This document shows positions 1-11,163 of a DNA stretch of 64,000 nucleotides, piece after piece. Each line of letters begins with the position of its first letter. Position 1 is the stretch's first letter. The position numbers were made by a program, and so were the translations under genes. The notes below the pieces were generated by a model. The model did not search any database, was not told the origin of the DNA, and was given only the letters and a program-made list of their open reading frames with translations. Origin of the DNA: Lentisalinibacter sp964602525 (lineage in GTDB: Bacteria > Pseudomonadota > Gammaproteobacteria > Steroidobacterales > Woeseiaceae); NCBI GenBank assembly GCA_964602525.1, contig CAZRSA010000002.1:9049-73048 (forward strand). Reading direction: 5' to 3'.

Positions 1-1
1 C

Positions 2-304
2 GTGGGCGCGGGCATTCTGCAGCTGCTGGTAGCCATGTTCCAGTCGGAGGTCTACCCCACCATCGGCGCATCCGGCGGCGTCTTCGGCATCCTGCTCGCC
101 TACGGCCTTATGTTCCCGAACCGCCAGATCCTGCTGCTGATCCCGCCGATACCGATGAAGGCGAAGTACCTTGTCATTCTGTTCGGCATCCTGGAGCTCA
201 TGTACGGCGTCACCGGCATGCAGCCCGGTGTCGCCCACTTCGCCCACCTGGGCGGCATGCTGTTCGGATACCTGCTGATACAATACTGGCGCCGGCCGCG
301 CTGA
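2..304 (+). CDS. Rhomboid family intramembrane serine protease, C-terminal fragment
   Basis: This is the 3' part of a gene that begins before the window. The visible 100 residues contain the rhomboid nucleophile motif GASGGVFG near residue 23, where the Ser of GxSG is the catalytic nucleophile. A later transmembrane segment has HFAHLGGMLFGY, and its His is the expected catalytic partner of the Ser-His dyad. Rhomboids cleave membrane protein substrates inside the bilayer. The C-terminus ends shortly after the last helix with a short basic tail. The upstream helices and start are missing, so topology and full length cannot be judged. Confidence 0.9.
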   Translation: MGAGILQLLVAMFQSEVYPTIGASGGVFGILLAYGLMFPNRQILLLIPPIPMKAKYLVILFGILELMYGVTGMQPGVAHFAHLGGMLFGYLLIQYWRRPR

Positions 305-380
305 GGCGGGGACAGCGGCGGGTGAAAGTCCTCTGCAGAACAGATGGTTACCGAACGCAACGTATTGACGGGAGCGATCG

Positions 381-998
381 ATGGGAGAGATTCGGAAGGG
401 TATCGTGAAGGCAGTGACCATGGCCGCCTGCGCCGTCGTCCTGGCGGCCTGCGGCGGCGAGGAGCCACCGCCGGTCGAGCAGCGGCAGGCCTCCGAGCCG
501 GCCGAGACGCAGCAGCCCGCCGCGCGCCCGGCGGCCGGCAGCACGCTGCGGGCCATCGCCCGCATGGAGCCCAAGTCCGGCTCCTCGGTGAGCGGGGCGG
601 TCGTTTTTACCGCCTTCGAGGGGCCGATGGTCATGGGCGGTGTGCTGGACGGCGGCGAGCCGGGCACGAACGCCATCCATATCCACGAGATCGGTGATTG
701 CAGTGCGCCGGACGCGACCTCCGCCGGACCGCATTTCAACCCGGGCGGCGCACCGCATGGCTCCCCGGACGATCCTGCCGGCGAGCGTCATGCCGGCGAC
801 CTCGGCAACATCACCTTCGACGAACACGGTCAGGCCCGCTTCGATCGGGTCCTGGGCGACGAGCTCACCTTCGAGGGCGAGACCGGCATCCTCGGCCGCG
901 CCGTGATCGTGCATGCCCGGCCCGACGACTTCGAGACCCAGCCCACCGGGGCCGCGGGCCCGCGCATCGCCTGCGGAGTGATCGAGCTGCTGCAGTGA
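381..998 (+). CDS. sodC: Superoxide dismutase [Cu-Zn], lipoprotein
   Basis: This enzyme dismutates superoxide in the periplasm. The N-terminus is a lipoprotein signal with lipobox LAAC, so Cys24 would be lipidated, followed by a Pro/Gln-rich linker. All metal ligands of the family are visible. Copper sites are His100, His102, His118 and His178. Zinc sites are His118, His126, His137 and Asp140. Cys107 and Cys198 are placed to form the structural disulfide. The length of 205 aa is longer than usual only because of the linker. The ATG is preceded by GGGAG at 370-374. The stop overlaps the start of the next gene by four bases, which suggests translational coupling. Confidence 0.95.
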   Translation: MGEIRKGIVKAVTMAACAVVLAACGGEEPPPVEQRQASEPAETQQPAARPAAGSTLRAIARMEPKSGSSVSGAVVFTAFEGPMVMGGVLDGGEPGTNAIHIHEIGDCSAPDATSAGPHFNPGGAPHGSPDDPAGERHAGDLGNITFDEHGQARFDRVLGDELTFEGETGILGRAVIVHARPDDFETQPTGAAGPRIACGVIELLQ

Positions 999-1774
999 TC
1001 CGCGCGCCGCAAGCCCTGGTGGGCGTGGCGGCCGCCTGCCTGGGCCTGCTGCCGGCATTGCCCGTCGCCGCGGCCGGCGACGAGACGCCGTCGGCGGAGG
1101 AGATCATTGCCGCCGCCTACGAGGCGAACGGCGGCGACACCTGGCGACGGCCGCAGACGCTCTACCTGGAGGGCTACGGCATCTTCTGGCCTGACGGTAC
1201 GGAGGCGAGCCGTGTGGTGGCCGACCGCTACCGGATGTGGCGCGAGTATGCGCCCGAGAGCGCCGACGCCCACCTCGCCAACGGCAAGGTGCGCATCGAC
1301 AGCTATGTGGGCGGGGAGACGATGTTCCAGATCGCCTTCGACGGCGAGACCGCCTACAACGCCGACGGCCCCATCCCGGGCGGGGCGGCGAGCCCCCAGT
1401 GGAAGAACTCCTTCGGCTTCGGGATCATCCGCTACGCCCTCGACGACGGTTTCACGCTGGAGCGCCTGCCCGACGACACCGTGGAAGGCCACGCCGCCTG
1501 GTTCGTGCGCGTGACCGACCCGGCAGGCTCGGAAACCATCTTCGGCATCGACAAGGACGACTACGCGGTGCGCATGGTGGGCTTCGATACGCCGAAGGGC
1601 TGGCACCGGCGTCACTATTCCGACTTCGTCACCGGCGATGATACGGGGTGGCGCCAGCCGCGCCTGGTGCGTCTGTACTACGACGGCGTGAAGCAGAACG
1701 AGATCCACTGGCAGGTGTTCCGGGTGAACCAGCCGGTGGCGGACGAGGTGTTCGTGCTGCCGGGCGACGACTGA
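995..1774 (+). CDS. Secreted protein of unknown function, coupled to sodC
   Basis: I do not recognise a firm family. The chosen start is the GTG at 995, which overlaps the sodC stop as GTGA and gives a clean signal peptide ending near residue 27 (Ala-Ala-Ala then Gly-Asp-Glu). The mature part of about 230 aa begins with a helix containing EIIAAAYEANGG and continues with alternating beta-rich, Trp/Tyr-rich stretches. This style resembles LolA-like or outer-membrane lipoprotein sorting folds, but that is only an impression. No catalytic motif is evident. The coupling suggests joint expression with the periplasmic dismutase. Longer upstream extensions of the frame lie inside sodC and are unlikely to be coding. 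Confidence 0.75.
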   Translation: MIRAPQALVGVAAACLGLLPALPVAAAGDETPSAEEIIAAAYEANGGDTWRRPQTLYLEGYGIFWPDGTEASRVVADRYRMWREYAPESADAHLANGKVRIDSYVGGETMFQIAFDGETAYNADGPIPGGAASPQWKNSFGFGIIRYALDDGFTLERLPDDTVEGHAAWFVRVTDPAGSETIFGIDKDDYAVRMVGFDTPKGWHRRHYSDFVTGDDTGWRQPRLVRLYYDGVKQNEIHWQVFRVNQPVADEVFVLPGDD

Positions 1775-1789
1775 GGAGCCGGCCAGACC

Positions 1790-3160
1790 ATGGTCCGCCG
1801 CATCGCGCTGTACGCCGGGCCCCTCGCAGCCCTCGCCGTATTCCTCCTGCTGCAGTCGCGCGGCGCCTCCGCCGACGTGGCCTGGACTGCGGCCGTCACC
1901 ACGCTCTGCGCTTTGTGGTGGATCTTCGAGCCCATCCCCATCCCCGCGACCTCGCTGGTGCCCATCGCCGTGTTCCCGCTGATCGGTGTGCTGACGCCTT
2001 CCCAGGTGGGCGAGGCTTACGGCAACCCGCTGATCCTGCTGCTGCTCGGCGGCTTCATCCTGTCCACGGCCATGGAGAAGAGCGGCGCCCACCGGCGCAT
2101 CGCGCTCGGTATGGTGAGCGCCTTCGGCGGGCGCAGCGGCCGTCACCTGGTATTCGGCTTCATGGCCGCTGCCGCCTTCCTGAGCATGTGGATCTCGAAC
2201 ACGGCCACCACGCTGATGCTGCTGCCCATCGTGCTGGCCGTGCTGGAGCGGGTGGAGGACAACCGGCTGAAGGTCAGCCTCCTGCTCGGCGTGGCCTATG
2301 CGGCCAGCGTGGGCGGCGTCGGCACGCCCATCGGCACGCCGCCGAACCTGATCTTCATGGAGGTCTACCAGGAGAATACCGGCCGGGAGGTGACCTTCTT
2401 CGGCTGGATGAGCTGGGCGCTGCCGGTGGTGGCAGTCATGATCCCGCTGACCGCGCTGTGGCTGACCCGGGGCCTCGCCCCCGGCCGGGCCATCGAGATG
2501 CCGCCGGTGGCGGCCTGGCGCACCGAGGAGGTGCGCACGCTCACCGTGTTCGCCATTACGGCGGTGCTGTGGATGACCCGCCGCGAGCCCTTCGGCGGCT
2601 GGAGCGCCTGGCTCGATCTGCCGAGTGCCAACGACGCCAGCGTCGCCCTGCTGGCCGTGGTGGCGATGTTCCTGGTGCCGAACGGCCGCGGCGGGCGGCT
2701 GCTCGACTGGGAGACCGCCGTGCGCATTCCCTGGGGCATCCTGATCCTGTTCGGTGCCGGCATCACCATCGCAAAGGCGTTCGTGAGCTCGGGACTCAGC
2801 ACCTCGCTGGGCGAGATGGTGGCCGGCCTCGACGCGCTGCCGGTGGTCCTGATGATTCTCCTGACCTGCCTGACCGTGACCTTGCTCACCGAGGTCACCA
2901 GCAACACGGCCACCACCACCCTGCTCATGCCCATCCTCGCGGCTGCCGCAACCACCGCGGGCTTCGACCACCGGCTCATCATGGTGCCGGCGGCCATGAG
3001 CGCGAGCTTCGCCTTCATGCTGCCCGTGGCCACCGGACCGAACGCGGTGATATTCAGTTCCGGCGAGCTGGCCGTGAAGCAGATGGCCCGGGAAGGCTTC
3101 GCCCTGAACCTGGTCGGCGCCGCAGTCATCACCACGGGCTGTTACCTGCTGTTCGCCTGA
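1790..3160 (+). CDS. SLC13/DASS family sodium:anion symporter
   Basis: This is a 456-aa polytopic inner-membrane transporter of the divalent anion:sodium symporter family, which carries dicarboxylates, sulfate or phosphate. The two inverted-repeat signature motifs are present: WISNTATTLML near residue 130 and TSNTATTTLLMP near residue 375. The SNT motifs bind sodium and substrate carboxylates in this family. A loop with GTPIGTPPNL follows the first motif. The substrate cannot be fixed from sequence. The gene starts 15 bp after the preceding secreted protein, with GAGGAG at the intergenic junction, so it may be the third gene of the sodC transcript. Confidence 0.9.
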   Translation: MVRRIALYAGPLAALAVFLLLQSRGASADVAWTAAVTTLCALWWIFEPIPIPATSLVPIAVFPLIGVLTPSQVGEAYGNPLILLLLGGFILSTAMEKSGAHRRIALGMVSAFGGRSGRHLVFGFMAAAAFLSMWISNTATTLMLLPIVLAVLERVEDNRLKVSLLLGVAYAASVGGVGTPIGTPPNLIFMEVYQENTGREVTFFGWMSWALPVVAVMIPLTALWLTRGLAPGRAIEMPPVAAWRTEEVRTLTVFAITAVLWMTRREPFGGWSAWLDLPSANDASVALLAVVAMFLVPNGRGGRLLDWETAVRIPWGILILFGAGITIAKAFVSSGLSTSLGEMVAGLDALPVVLMILLTCLTVTLLTEVTSNTATTTLLMPILAAAATTAGFDHRLIMVPAAMSASFAFMLPVATGPNAVIFSSGELAVKQMAREGFALNLVGAAVITTGCYLLFA

Positions 3161-3245
3161 ACTCTTGCCCGATTGCGGCATGTCCCGGCTCGCCGCTGCC
3201 GGGTGCCTGGGTTACCCTCGAAGCAGGCATATGGATCGGTAATCC

Positions 3246-4514
3246 ATGGATTTCGGCATATTCGAACCGCTGGCGATCGCGCTCGGGCTGGGTCTGCTGG
3301 TCGGCACCCAGCGCGAGCATGACGAGGAACACCGGCGCATCGCCGGCGTGCGAACCTTCTCCCTCATCACGCTGGTGGGGGCCGTCTGCGGGATACTGGC
3401 GGGCGAGTACGGCGGCTGGGTGATCGCAGGCGGCCTGCTGGGCATCACCGCACTGTTCGTCCTCGCCAACGTCTTACGGGCGCGGGGTGAGGAGGGTAAC
3501 GTGAGCCACGTGGGCCTCACGACCGAGGTTGCGGGCCTGCTCATGTTCGGCGTGGGCGCGCTGCTCACCAGCGGCATCCAGGCGCCGGCCGTGGCGCTGG
3601 CCGGCGTGGTTGCCGTCCTGCTGCAGTGGAAGGCCAAGCTGCACGGGCTGATCGGTGCCATCGGCGAGCGGGAGTTCGCTGCCATGACCCAGTTCGTACT
3701 GGTCGCGCTGGTGATCCTGCCGGTGGTGCCGAATCAGACCATCGGCCCCTACGACGTCCTGAACCCCTTCACCCTGTGGCTGATGGTGACGCTGATCGTC
3801 GGCATCAGCCTGGCGGCCTACCTGGCCTATCGCGTGCTGGGGGTGCGCGGCGGCTCCCTCGCCGGCGGCGTGCTCGGCGGACTCATTTCCAGCACGGCCA
3901 CGACGGTGAGCTATGCCCGCCAGTGCGCCGGCAACCCGGCCGCCGCCCCGGCGGCCGCACTGGTGGTGTTGATCGCCTCCACCATCGTCTACGTGCGGGT
4001 GGGCATCGAGCTGGGTGCCGTCGCCCCGGACCTGCTGCGCCAGGGTGCGGCGCCGCTGGCCGTCATGATGGCTTTCATGGGGGTACTGTGTGTCGGTCTC
4101 CTGATGAAGATCGATTCGCGCAACGTGGAGCCCCCGAACCTGGAGAACCCGGCGCAGATGCGCACGGCGATCGTGTTCGGCGTCCTCTACGCCGTAATCC
4201 TGCTGCTGGTGACGGCGGTGCGCGAGGAATTCGGTCAGGACTCGGCCATCTACGGCGTCGCCATCGTCTCCGGGCTCACGGACGTGGACGCGCTGACGCT
4301 GTCCACCGCCGAGCTGTTCTCCCAGGGGCGGCTGTCCGGGGACGCGGCGTGGCGGGCGATCCTTATCGCGACCCTGTCCAACCTGGCCTTCAAGATCGGC
4401 GCGACGGCGGTGCTGGGCGGGCGCCGGCTGGCGGCCTATGCCCTGGCGACGATGGGGGTGTCCATCGTGTTCGGCGTCGGCATCGTGGTGCTGTGGCCGG
4501 CGGCCACGGGCTAG
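3246..4514 (+). CDS. MgtC/SapB family membrane protein with DUF4010 domain
   Basis: This is an integral membrane protein of 422 aa. The first ~130 residues match the MgtC/SapB N-terminal module, with the GLGLLVGTQRE motif after the first helix and RTFSLITLVGA in the second. The rest is a long multi-helix region typical of DUF4010 proteins, including GGVLGGLISSTATTVSYAR near residue 217. MgtC-type proteins are linked to magnesium limitation and acid stress, but the function of the DUF4010 fusion is not established. A weak Shine-Dalgarno precedes the ATG. The gene follows the anion transporter by 85 bp on the same strand. Confidence 0.88.
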   Translation: MDFGIFEPLAIALGLGLLVGTQREHDEEHRRIAGVRTFSLITLVGAVCGILAGEYGGWVIAGGLLGITALFVLANVLRARGEEGNVSHVGLTTEVAGLLMFGVGALLTSGIQAPAVALAGVVAVLLQWKAKLHGLIGAIGEREFAAMTQFVLVALVILPVVPNQTIGPYDVLNPFTLWLMVTLIVGISLAAYLAYRVLGVRGGSLAGGVLGGLISSTATTVSYARQCAGNPAAAPAAALVVLIASTIVYVRVGIELGAVAPDLLRQGAAPLAVMMAFMGVLCVGLLMKIDSRNVEPPNLENPAQMRTAIVFGVLYAVILLLVTAVREEFGQDSAIYGVAIVSGLTDVDALTLSTAELFSQGRLSGDAAWRAILIATLSNLAFKIGATAVLGGRRLAAYALATMGVSIVFGVGIVVLWPAATG

Positions 4515-4545
4515 GCGGCCGGAACGCGATGCAGGCGGCGGCCCC

Positions 4546-5856
4546 GTGACTGCACCCACCGCAAGACTCCTTCTTGCCGTCGCCGCCGCTGTCGCCGTCT
4601 CCGTGGCGGCGTCTGCAGTCGCCGAACACGCGGACGTCACGAGCACCCAGCTCGGCCCGCGTCCCTTCTATCTGCTGGACCGGATGGAGGAGGGGCCGCT
4701 CAAGCGCGAACTCGCGGCCTGTGCCGCGGACCGGAGCCGCTACGAGCCCTCCGACTTCTCCATCGGCCACCGGGGCGCTCCGCTGCAGTTCCCGGAGCAC
4801 ACGAAGGAGTCCTATCTCGCGGCGGCCCGCATGGGCGCCGGGATCCTCGAGTGCGACGTCACCTTCACCCGCGACCGGGAGCTGGTCTGCCGGCATGCGC
4901 AGTGCGACCTGCACAGGACGACGAACATCCTGGCCACGCCGCTGGCGGCGAAATGCAGCCGGCCGTTCACGCCGGCGGAGTTCGATCCGGAGACGGGAGA
5001 GCGGGTCGCAGCGGCGACCGCGCGCTGCTGCGCGAGCGACATTACCGCGGCGGAGTTCCGGACGCTGTCCGGCAAGATGGACGCTACCGACCCCGACGCG
5101 CTGACCGTCCAGGAGTATCTCGGCGGCACCGCGGACTTCCGCACTGACCTCTATGCCACCGGGGGCACGCTGCTCACCCACGCCGAGAGCATCGCGCTGT
5201 TCCGCTCGCTGGGGCGTCAGTTCGCACCGGAGCTCAAGGCGCCGGCCGTGATGATGCCCTTCGAGGGCGAATTCAGCCGGGAGGACTATGCCCGGAAACT
5301 CGTCGACGAATACCGGCAGGCGGGCATCGACCCCGCCCGGGTGCGGCTGCAGTCGTTCAGTGCCGACGACGTCCGTTTCTGGATCGACCACGCCCCGGAG
5401 TTCGGCCGGCAGGCCATACTGCTGGAAGGGCGCGATGCGGAGGAACTGGCCACCGGACCCCCGTCCATCGCCGAGTTCCGGGCGCTGAAGCGGCGCGGCA
5501 TCAACTTCCTCGCCCCGCCGATGCAGGTGCTCGTCACGGCCGGCGGCAACGGGATCGCGCCCTCCGGGTACGCCCGGCGCGCCCGCGCCGCCGGGCTGGA
5601 GCTCTTCAGCTGGACGACGGAACGTTCGGGCCGCGTGGTCGAGGACATCCTCGCCGCGGGGGGTGCCTTCTACTACGATACAACAGCTCACCTGCTGCGC
5701 GGCGACGGGGACATACTCGAGACCATCGACGTGCTCGCCCGGGAGGTGGGTATCGTCGGGCTTTTCTCCGACTGGCCGGCGACGACGACGTTCTATGCCA
5801 ACTGCAGGGATGTGCGGCGTCCTCCTGCGGCGGACGGGCCGGAACCGGACCGGTGA
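4546..5856 (+). CDS. Secreted glycerophosphodiester phosphodiesterase family protein
   Basis: This member of the GDPD TIM-barrel family hydrolyses glycerophosphodiesters to glycerol-3-phosphate and an alcohol. The GTG at 4546 is chosen because it starts a clear signal peptide (hydrophobic residues ~8-25) and avoids the overlap of about 77 bp with the upstream gene that the longer frame would need. Active-site landmarks are His75-Arg76, Glu84, Glu102, Asp104 and His117. The protein carries an unusual set of cysteines (59, 103, 115, 120, 137, 161, 162 and one near the C-terminus). These lie in an insertion after the first catalytic strand and are likely oxidised in the periplasm. Substrate is unknown. 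Confidence 0.85.
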   Translation: MTAPTARLLLAVAAAVAVSVAASAVAEHADVTSTQLGPRPFYLLDRMEEGPLKRELAACAADRSRYEPSDFSIGHRGAPLQFPEHTKESYLAAARMGAGILECDVTFTRDRELVCRHAQCDLHRTTNILATPLAAKCSRPFTPAEFDPETGERVAAATARCCASDITAAEFRTLSGKMDATDPDALTVQEYLGGTADFRTDLYATGGTLLTHAESIALFRSLGRQFAPELKAPAVMMPFEGEFSREDYARKLVDEYRQAGIDPARVRLQSFSADDVRFWIDHAPEFGRQAILLEGRDAEELATGPPSIAEFRALKRRGINFLAPPMQVLVTAGGNGIAPSGYARRARAAGLELFSWTTERSGRVVEDILAAGGAFYYDTTAHLLRGDGDILETIDVLAREVGIVGLFSDWPATTTFYANCRDVRRPPAADGPEPDR

Positions 5857-5893
5857 CGGCGGCGCGGGTGCCGGACGGACCACGGAGGAGAGA

Positions 5894-5970
<77 letters not shown>

Positions 5971-6072
5971 GTCGGGCGGGCCAGTATAGCCACGATGCCC
6001 GGGCTCGTCATCACGGTCCGTTCCGCGAACCAGGCCCGCGCCGCCGGCGTCCCGCTGTGCCAGAATGACGGC

Positions 6073-6453
6073 ATGGACGAATTCCACCAGGCCGTGGGGG
6101 AGGTCGTCGACGGCATCGAGGCGGAGATGCAACGCATCGAACTCTGGGACGCGGAGCGCCCGACACTGTCCCGCCTGGGCAGTCCCCAGCCTTTCTGCTT
6201 CGACACGCTCCGGTTTCACCAGTGGCTGCAATGGCTGTTCCTGCCCCGCATGCGGCGGATACTCGCCGCCCACGGTGCCGGCATGCCGTCGGAGAGCGGC
6301 ATACATGCCTATGCCGAGGAGTGCCTGCGTGACGACCCCAGGGACACCGACGAGCTGCTGGCGCTCATCCGCCGCTTCGACGAACTGATAAGCCGGGCCG
6401 ACGCCGGTATCAATACCGATATCGATAGCAATACCGGCGGGGCGAGGCACTGA
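6073..6453 (+). CDS. yqcC: YqcC family protein
   Basis: This small cytoplasmic protein of 126 aa belongs to the YqcC/DUF446 family. The signature is the central block SPQPFCFDTLRFHQWLQWLF, followed by an IPR-like segment and a conserved YAEE. The ATG at 6073 fits the normal family N-terminus. The frame extends further upstream, but that part does not look like the family. No strong Shine-Dalgarno is seen. The family function is unknown; in enterobacteria the gene sits beside truC, which is not present here. It lies next to the divergently read tRNA gene and eight bases before the EEP-family gene, so those two are probably cotranscribed. Confidence 0.85.
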   Translation: MDEFHQAVGEVVDGIEAEMQRIELWDAERPTLSRLGSPQPFCFDTLRFHQWLQWLFLPRMRRILAAHGAGMPSESGIHAYAEECLRDDPRDTDELLALIRRFDELISRADAGINTDIDSNTGGARH

Positions 6454-6460
6454 GGCCGTC

Positions 6461-7381
6461 ATGGGAAGACGAACGCTGAGGCTGGCGGCGGCGGGCAGCG
6501 TGGCGCTGCTACTGCTGCCCTTCGCAGAGCCGCTCTGGTGGGGTTTCGGGCTGCCGGTGCACTTCCCGCTGCAGATCGCCGCCGGCTGCCTCGTGCTGCT
6601 GCCGTTCGCGCTGGTGGCGCGCGAACGGCTGTCGGCTCTCGCCCTGACCGTCATAGTGGCGGTGTCCCTGTTCCAGGCCCGTGAACAGCTGCCGCGCTTT
6701 GCCGTGGCGGAGGCGGCGGCCGCCGATCTCACCGCCGCGGTGCTGAACCTGGACTGGCGCAATCCGGATCTGACGGCGGCGGAGTCCTGGCTGAGGCAGC
6801 TCGAGGCCGACCTGGTGGTGCTGCCGGAGTACACGCCGGCGGCCGCCCGGCATCTCGCGGGCCTGGCACAGGTCTATCCCTACCGCCTGGAGGAGGCCAG
6901 GGAAGGGGCATGGGGCATCGCGCTCCTGAGCCGCCATCCGATCGTCTCCGGCCGGGTGATCCGTCCGGGCGGTGTCGACGCGCCGGCGCTGGATGCGGTC
7001 ATCGACGCCGGCGGCCGGGAACTGCGCGTCCTGGGTATCCATCCCCGTTCACCGATCTCGGCGGCCTACACCGCCGAGCGCAATACCCAGCTGGGCGCCC
7101 TGGCCGAGCTCGTGCGCGAGGCTCGCGGCGCCACCCTGGTCTGCGGGGATTTCAACGATACGCCTTTCTCGGCGACCTACCGCAACTTCGCGGCACGCGC
7201 CGGTGTGGCCAACGCCGCCGCCGGCCAGGGCTACCCGGCCACTTTTCCGGCCGGCTGGCTGCCGGTCTGGATTCCCATCGACCACTGCGTCTACCGCGGC
7301 GGGCTCGTGCCCGTGCGGGTGCGGGCCGGCCCGGACGTGGGCTCCGACCACTATCCGCTGGTGGCGAAGTTCCGCTGGTAG
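6461..7381 (+). CDS. Membrane-anchored endonuclease/exonuclease/phosphatase family protein
   Basis: This 306-aa protein has a membrane N-terminus of two to three hydrophobic segments (residues ~5-70) and a C-terminal EEP (DNase I-like) domain. Domain landmarks are VLNLDWRN (metal-binding Asn), LVVLPEYT (metal-binding Glu), LGIHPRSP (catalytic His), CGDFNDTP (Asp/Asn pair) and a terminal SDHYPL (catalytic Asp-His). The catalytic part should face the periplasm. EEP proteins may be nucleases, phosphatases or sphingomyelinase-like enzymes, and the substrate cannot be read from sequence. GAGG, overlapping the yqcC stop region, serves as ribosome-binding site. It is convergent with rpoD, with 16 bp between the stops. 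Confidence 0.85.
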   Translation: MGRRTLRLAAAGSVALLLLPFAEPLWWGFGLPVHFPLQIAAGCLVLLPFALVARERLSALALTVIVAVSLFQAREQLPRFAVAEAAAADLTAAVLNLDWRNPDLTAAESWLRQLEADLVVLPEYTPAAARHLAGLAQVYPYRLEEAREGAWGIALLSRHPIVSGRVIRPGGVDAPALDAVIDAGGRELRVLGIHPRSPISAAYTAERNTQLGALAELVREARGATLVCGDFNDTPFSATYRNFAARAGVANAAAGQGYPATFPAGWLPVWIPIDHCVYRGGLVPVRVRAGPDVGSDHYPLVAKFRW

Positions 7382-7397
7382 CCGCCAGCCGCCGGCG

Positions 7398-9215
<1,818 letters not shown>

Positions 9216-9253
9216 AAACAGAACCTCTGTGCGTGGGTTGGGCAAACCGCTAA

Positions 9254-11032
9254 CTATACTGAATTTTCCGTGATATTTCCATCATCGGATGCCGGGTGCG
9301 CAGGCCGGGAGAGCAGTTGCCTCAGTTCCTCCCGTTCCTCGGCCGAGAGCTCGCCGCTCCGGCCCTTCTCGCGCAGGAATTCCACCCGGTCGTGCCGGGC
9401 GGCCTGGACCAGCTGGCGCACACAGCCCTCGAGCTCGGCCGCTGCGTCGAAATCCGCGTGACCTGGGGTGTCGGCGGCGGCCAGCGCCGCCAGGTGCCGG
9501 CCGTGGGGGCGGTGCCGCCAGCGTTCCAATATCCCTGCGGTGTTCATATGAGGTTCGGCCTGCAGTGTTTCAAGGAGTTCCACCAGCAGATCGGCCCCCG
9601 GGCGGTCCAGGCCGGCCAGCCGCTCGACGTCCACGCCGGACGCCGTCGCAGGGTGATGCAGCAGTAGCGTGATCGCGCGGCGCACCAGAGTGGGCCGACC
9701 GGTCTGCACCCGGGGGCGGACCGCCCGGCGCTGCTCCGCCGGTTTTTCCTCGGGGGCTTCCATCATCCCCGCCAGGCGCTCGCCCGAGAGGCCCACCGTC
9801 TCTCCGAGGCGCTCGAGCAGCAGTTCCCGGTAGATGCCGGCCGGGATCTTCACCACGAGCGGGCGCGCGAGTTCCGCGAGGCGCGCCCGGCCGTCCACCG
9901 ATTCCAGGTCCACCTGCGCCGCCAGCTCGCTCACGAGGAAATCCGACAGTGCCAGCCCCTCGTCCAGCACCGCCTCGAAGGCGGACGCGCCGCGGCCCGA
10001 GACCAGGGAATCCGGGTCCTCTCCTTCCGGCAGGAAGGCGAAACGGATCTGGCGGCCCTCGCGCACCTGGGGCAGGGCGTTCTCGAGCGCCCGCCAGGCG
10101 GCCTTGCGGCCGGCCCGGTCGCCGTCGAAACAGAAGTACACGGCATCGGTCAGGCGGAACAGCCGCGAGAGGTGATCGGCCGTGGTGGCGGTACCGAGGG
10201 TGGCAACGGCATAGCCGATGCCCTGGCGGGCCAGCGCAACCACGTCCATGTAGCCCTCCACCACTACCAGTCGGCGGATGTCGCGCAGGCGCTTCTTCGC
10301 CTCGTAGAGGCCGTAGAGCTCACGGCCCTTTTGGAACAGCACGGTCTCCGGCGAGTTCAGGTATTTGGGCTCCTCGTCGCCGATGACACGTCCGCCGAAG
10401 CCGATGGTACGGCCGCGGGCGTCGCGGATGGGGAACATGATGCGGTGGCGGAAACGGTCGTAGTAGCCGCCGTTGTCCCGCCGGATCACGAGGCCCGCGG
10501 CGTGCAGGCGCTCGACGGCCTCATCGTCGCTGCCGAAGCGCTTCAGCACGTGGTCCCAGCCGGCGGGGGCGAAGCCGATGCGGTAGGCGCGGGCCGTGGC
10601 GCCGTCGATGCCGCGCTGCTTCAGGTAGGCCACCGCCTCGTCGCTGTCCCGCAGGCAGTCGACGTAGTACTGCTCCACCGCGGCGGTGAGCTCGAGCAGG
10701 CGGTCGAGCTTGCGCACGGGACGCGAATCCGCCTCCCGCGGCACCTCCAGCCCCATCATGCCCGCCAGCTCCTCGATGGCCTCCACGAAGCCGAGATGGT
10801 CATGCTCCATCAGGAAGCCGATGGCGGTGCCGTGGGCGCCGCAGCCGAAGCAGTGGTAGAAGCCCTTGTCCGGGCTCACGGTGAACGACGGGGTTTTCTC
10901 GCCGTGAAACGGGCAGAGCGCCTTGTACTCCCGGCCCGCCTTCTTCAGCTGGATGCGGGTGCCGAGCACCTCGGCGATGTCCGCGCGGGCGATCAGGTCG
11001 TCGATGAATTCCTGGGGGATGCGGCCGCTCAT
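9254..11032 (-). CDS. dnaG: DNA primase
   Basis: Primase makes RNA primers at the replication fork. The N-terminal zinc-binding domain shows Cys-Pro-Phe-His and Cys-Phe-Gly-Cys, the CHC2 pattern. The TOPRIM core has VVEGYMDVVAL and CFDGDRAGRKAA, with the Glu and Asp residues that bind metal. The C-terminal ~150 residues form the DnaB-binding domain. The length is 592 aa, normal for the family. The ATG at 11032 is chosen because GAGGG lies just upstream and the protein then starts MSGRIPQEF, as in homologues. The 130 bp to yqeY and the short gap to rpoD fit the macromolecular synthesis operon. Confidence 0.98.
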   Translation of the reverse strand: MSGRIPQEFIDDLIARADIAEVLGTRIQLKKAGREYKALCPFHGEKTPSFTVSPDKGFYHCFGCGAHGTAIGFLMEHDHLGFVEAIEELAGMMGLEVPREADSRPVRKLDRLLELTAAVEQYYVDCLRDSDEAVAYLKQRGIDGATARAYRIGFAPAGWDHVLKRFGSDDEAVERLHAAGLVIRRDNGGYYDRFRHRIMFPIRDARGRTIGFGGRVIGDEEPKYLNSPETVLFQKGRELYGLYEAKKRLRDIRRLVVVEGYMDVVALARQGIGYAVATLGTATTADHLSRLFRLTDAVYFCFDGDRAGRKAAWRALENALPQVREGRQIRFAFLPEGEDPDSLVSGRGASAFEAVLDEGLALSDFLVSELAAQVDLESVDGRARLAELARPLVVKIPAGIYRELLLERLGETVGLSGERLAGMMEAPEEKPAEQRRAVRPRVQTGRPTLVRRAITLLLHHPATASGVDVERLAGLDRPGADLLVELLETLQAEPHMNTAGILERWRHRPHGRHLAALAAADTPGHADFDAAAELEGCVRQLVQAARHDRVEFLREKGRSGELSAEEREELRQLLSRPAHPASDDGNITENSV

Positions 11033-11163
11033 GTTGCCCTCAGCCGGAGCTGCCGCCACAGGATAGCCGGGGGGCGGCGCGGAGGCGAATACGCGGGCGG
11101 GGCGTCAGTACGCGGCAGTCCGGGCAGTCGCGGTGGTCCGCAGCAGTGCGTAATCGGGTCGGC

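Noticed and set aside
830..3181. A 783-codon minus-strand frame opposite the sodC to transporter genes
   Set aside because: Composition is typical of an antisense shadow, and all plus-strand genes here have clear family motifs.
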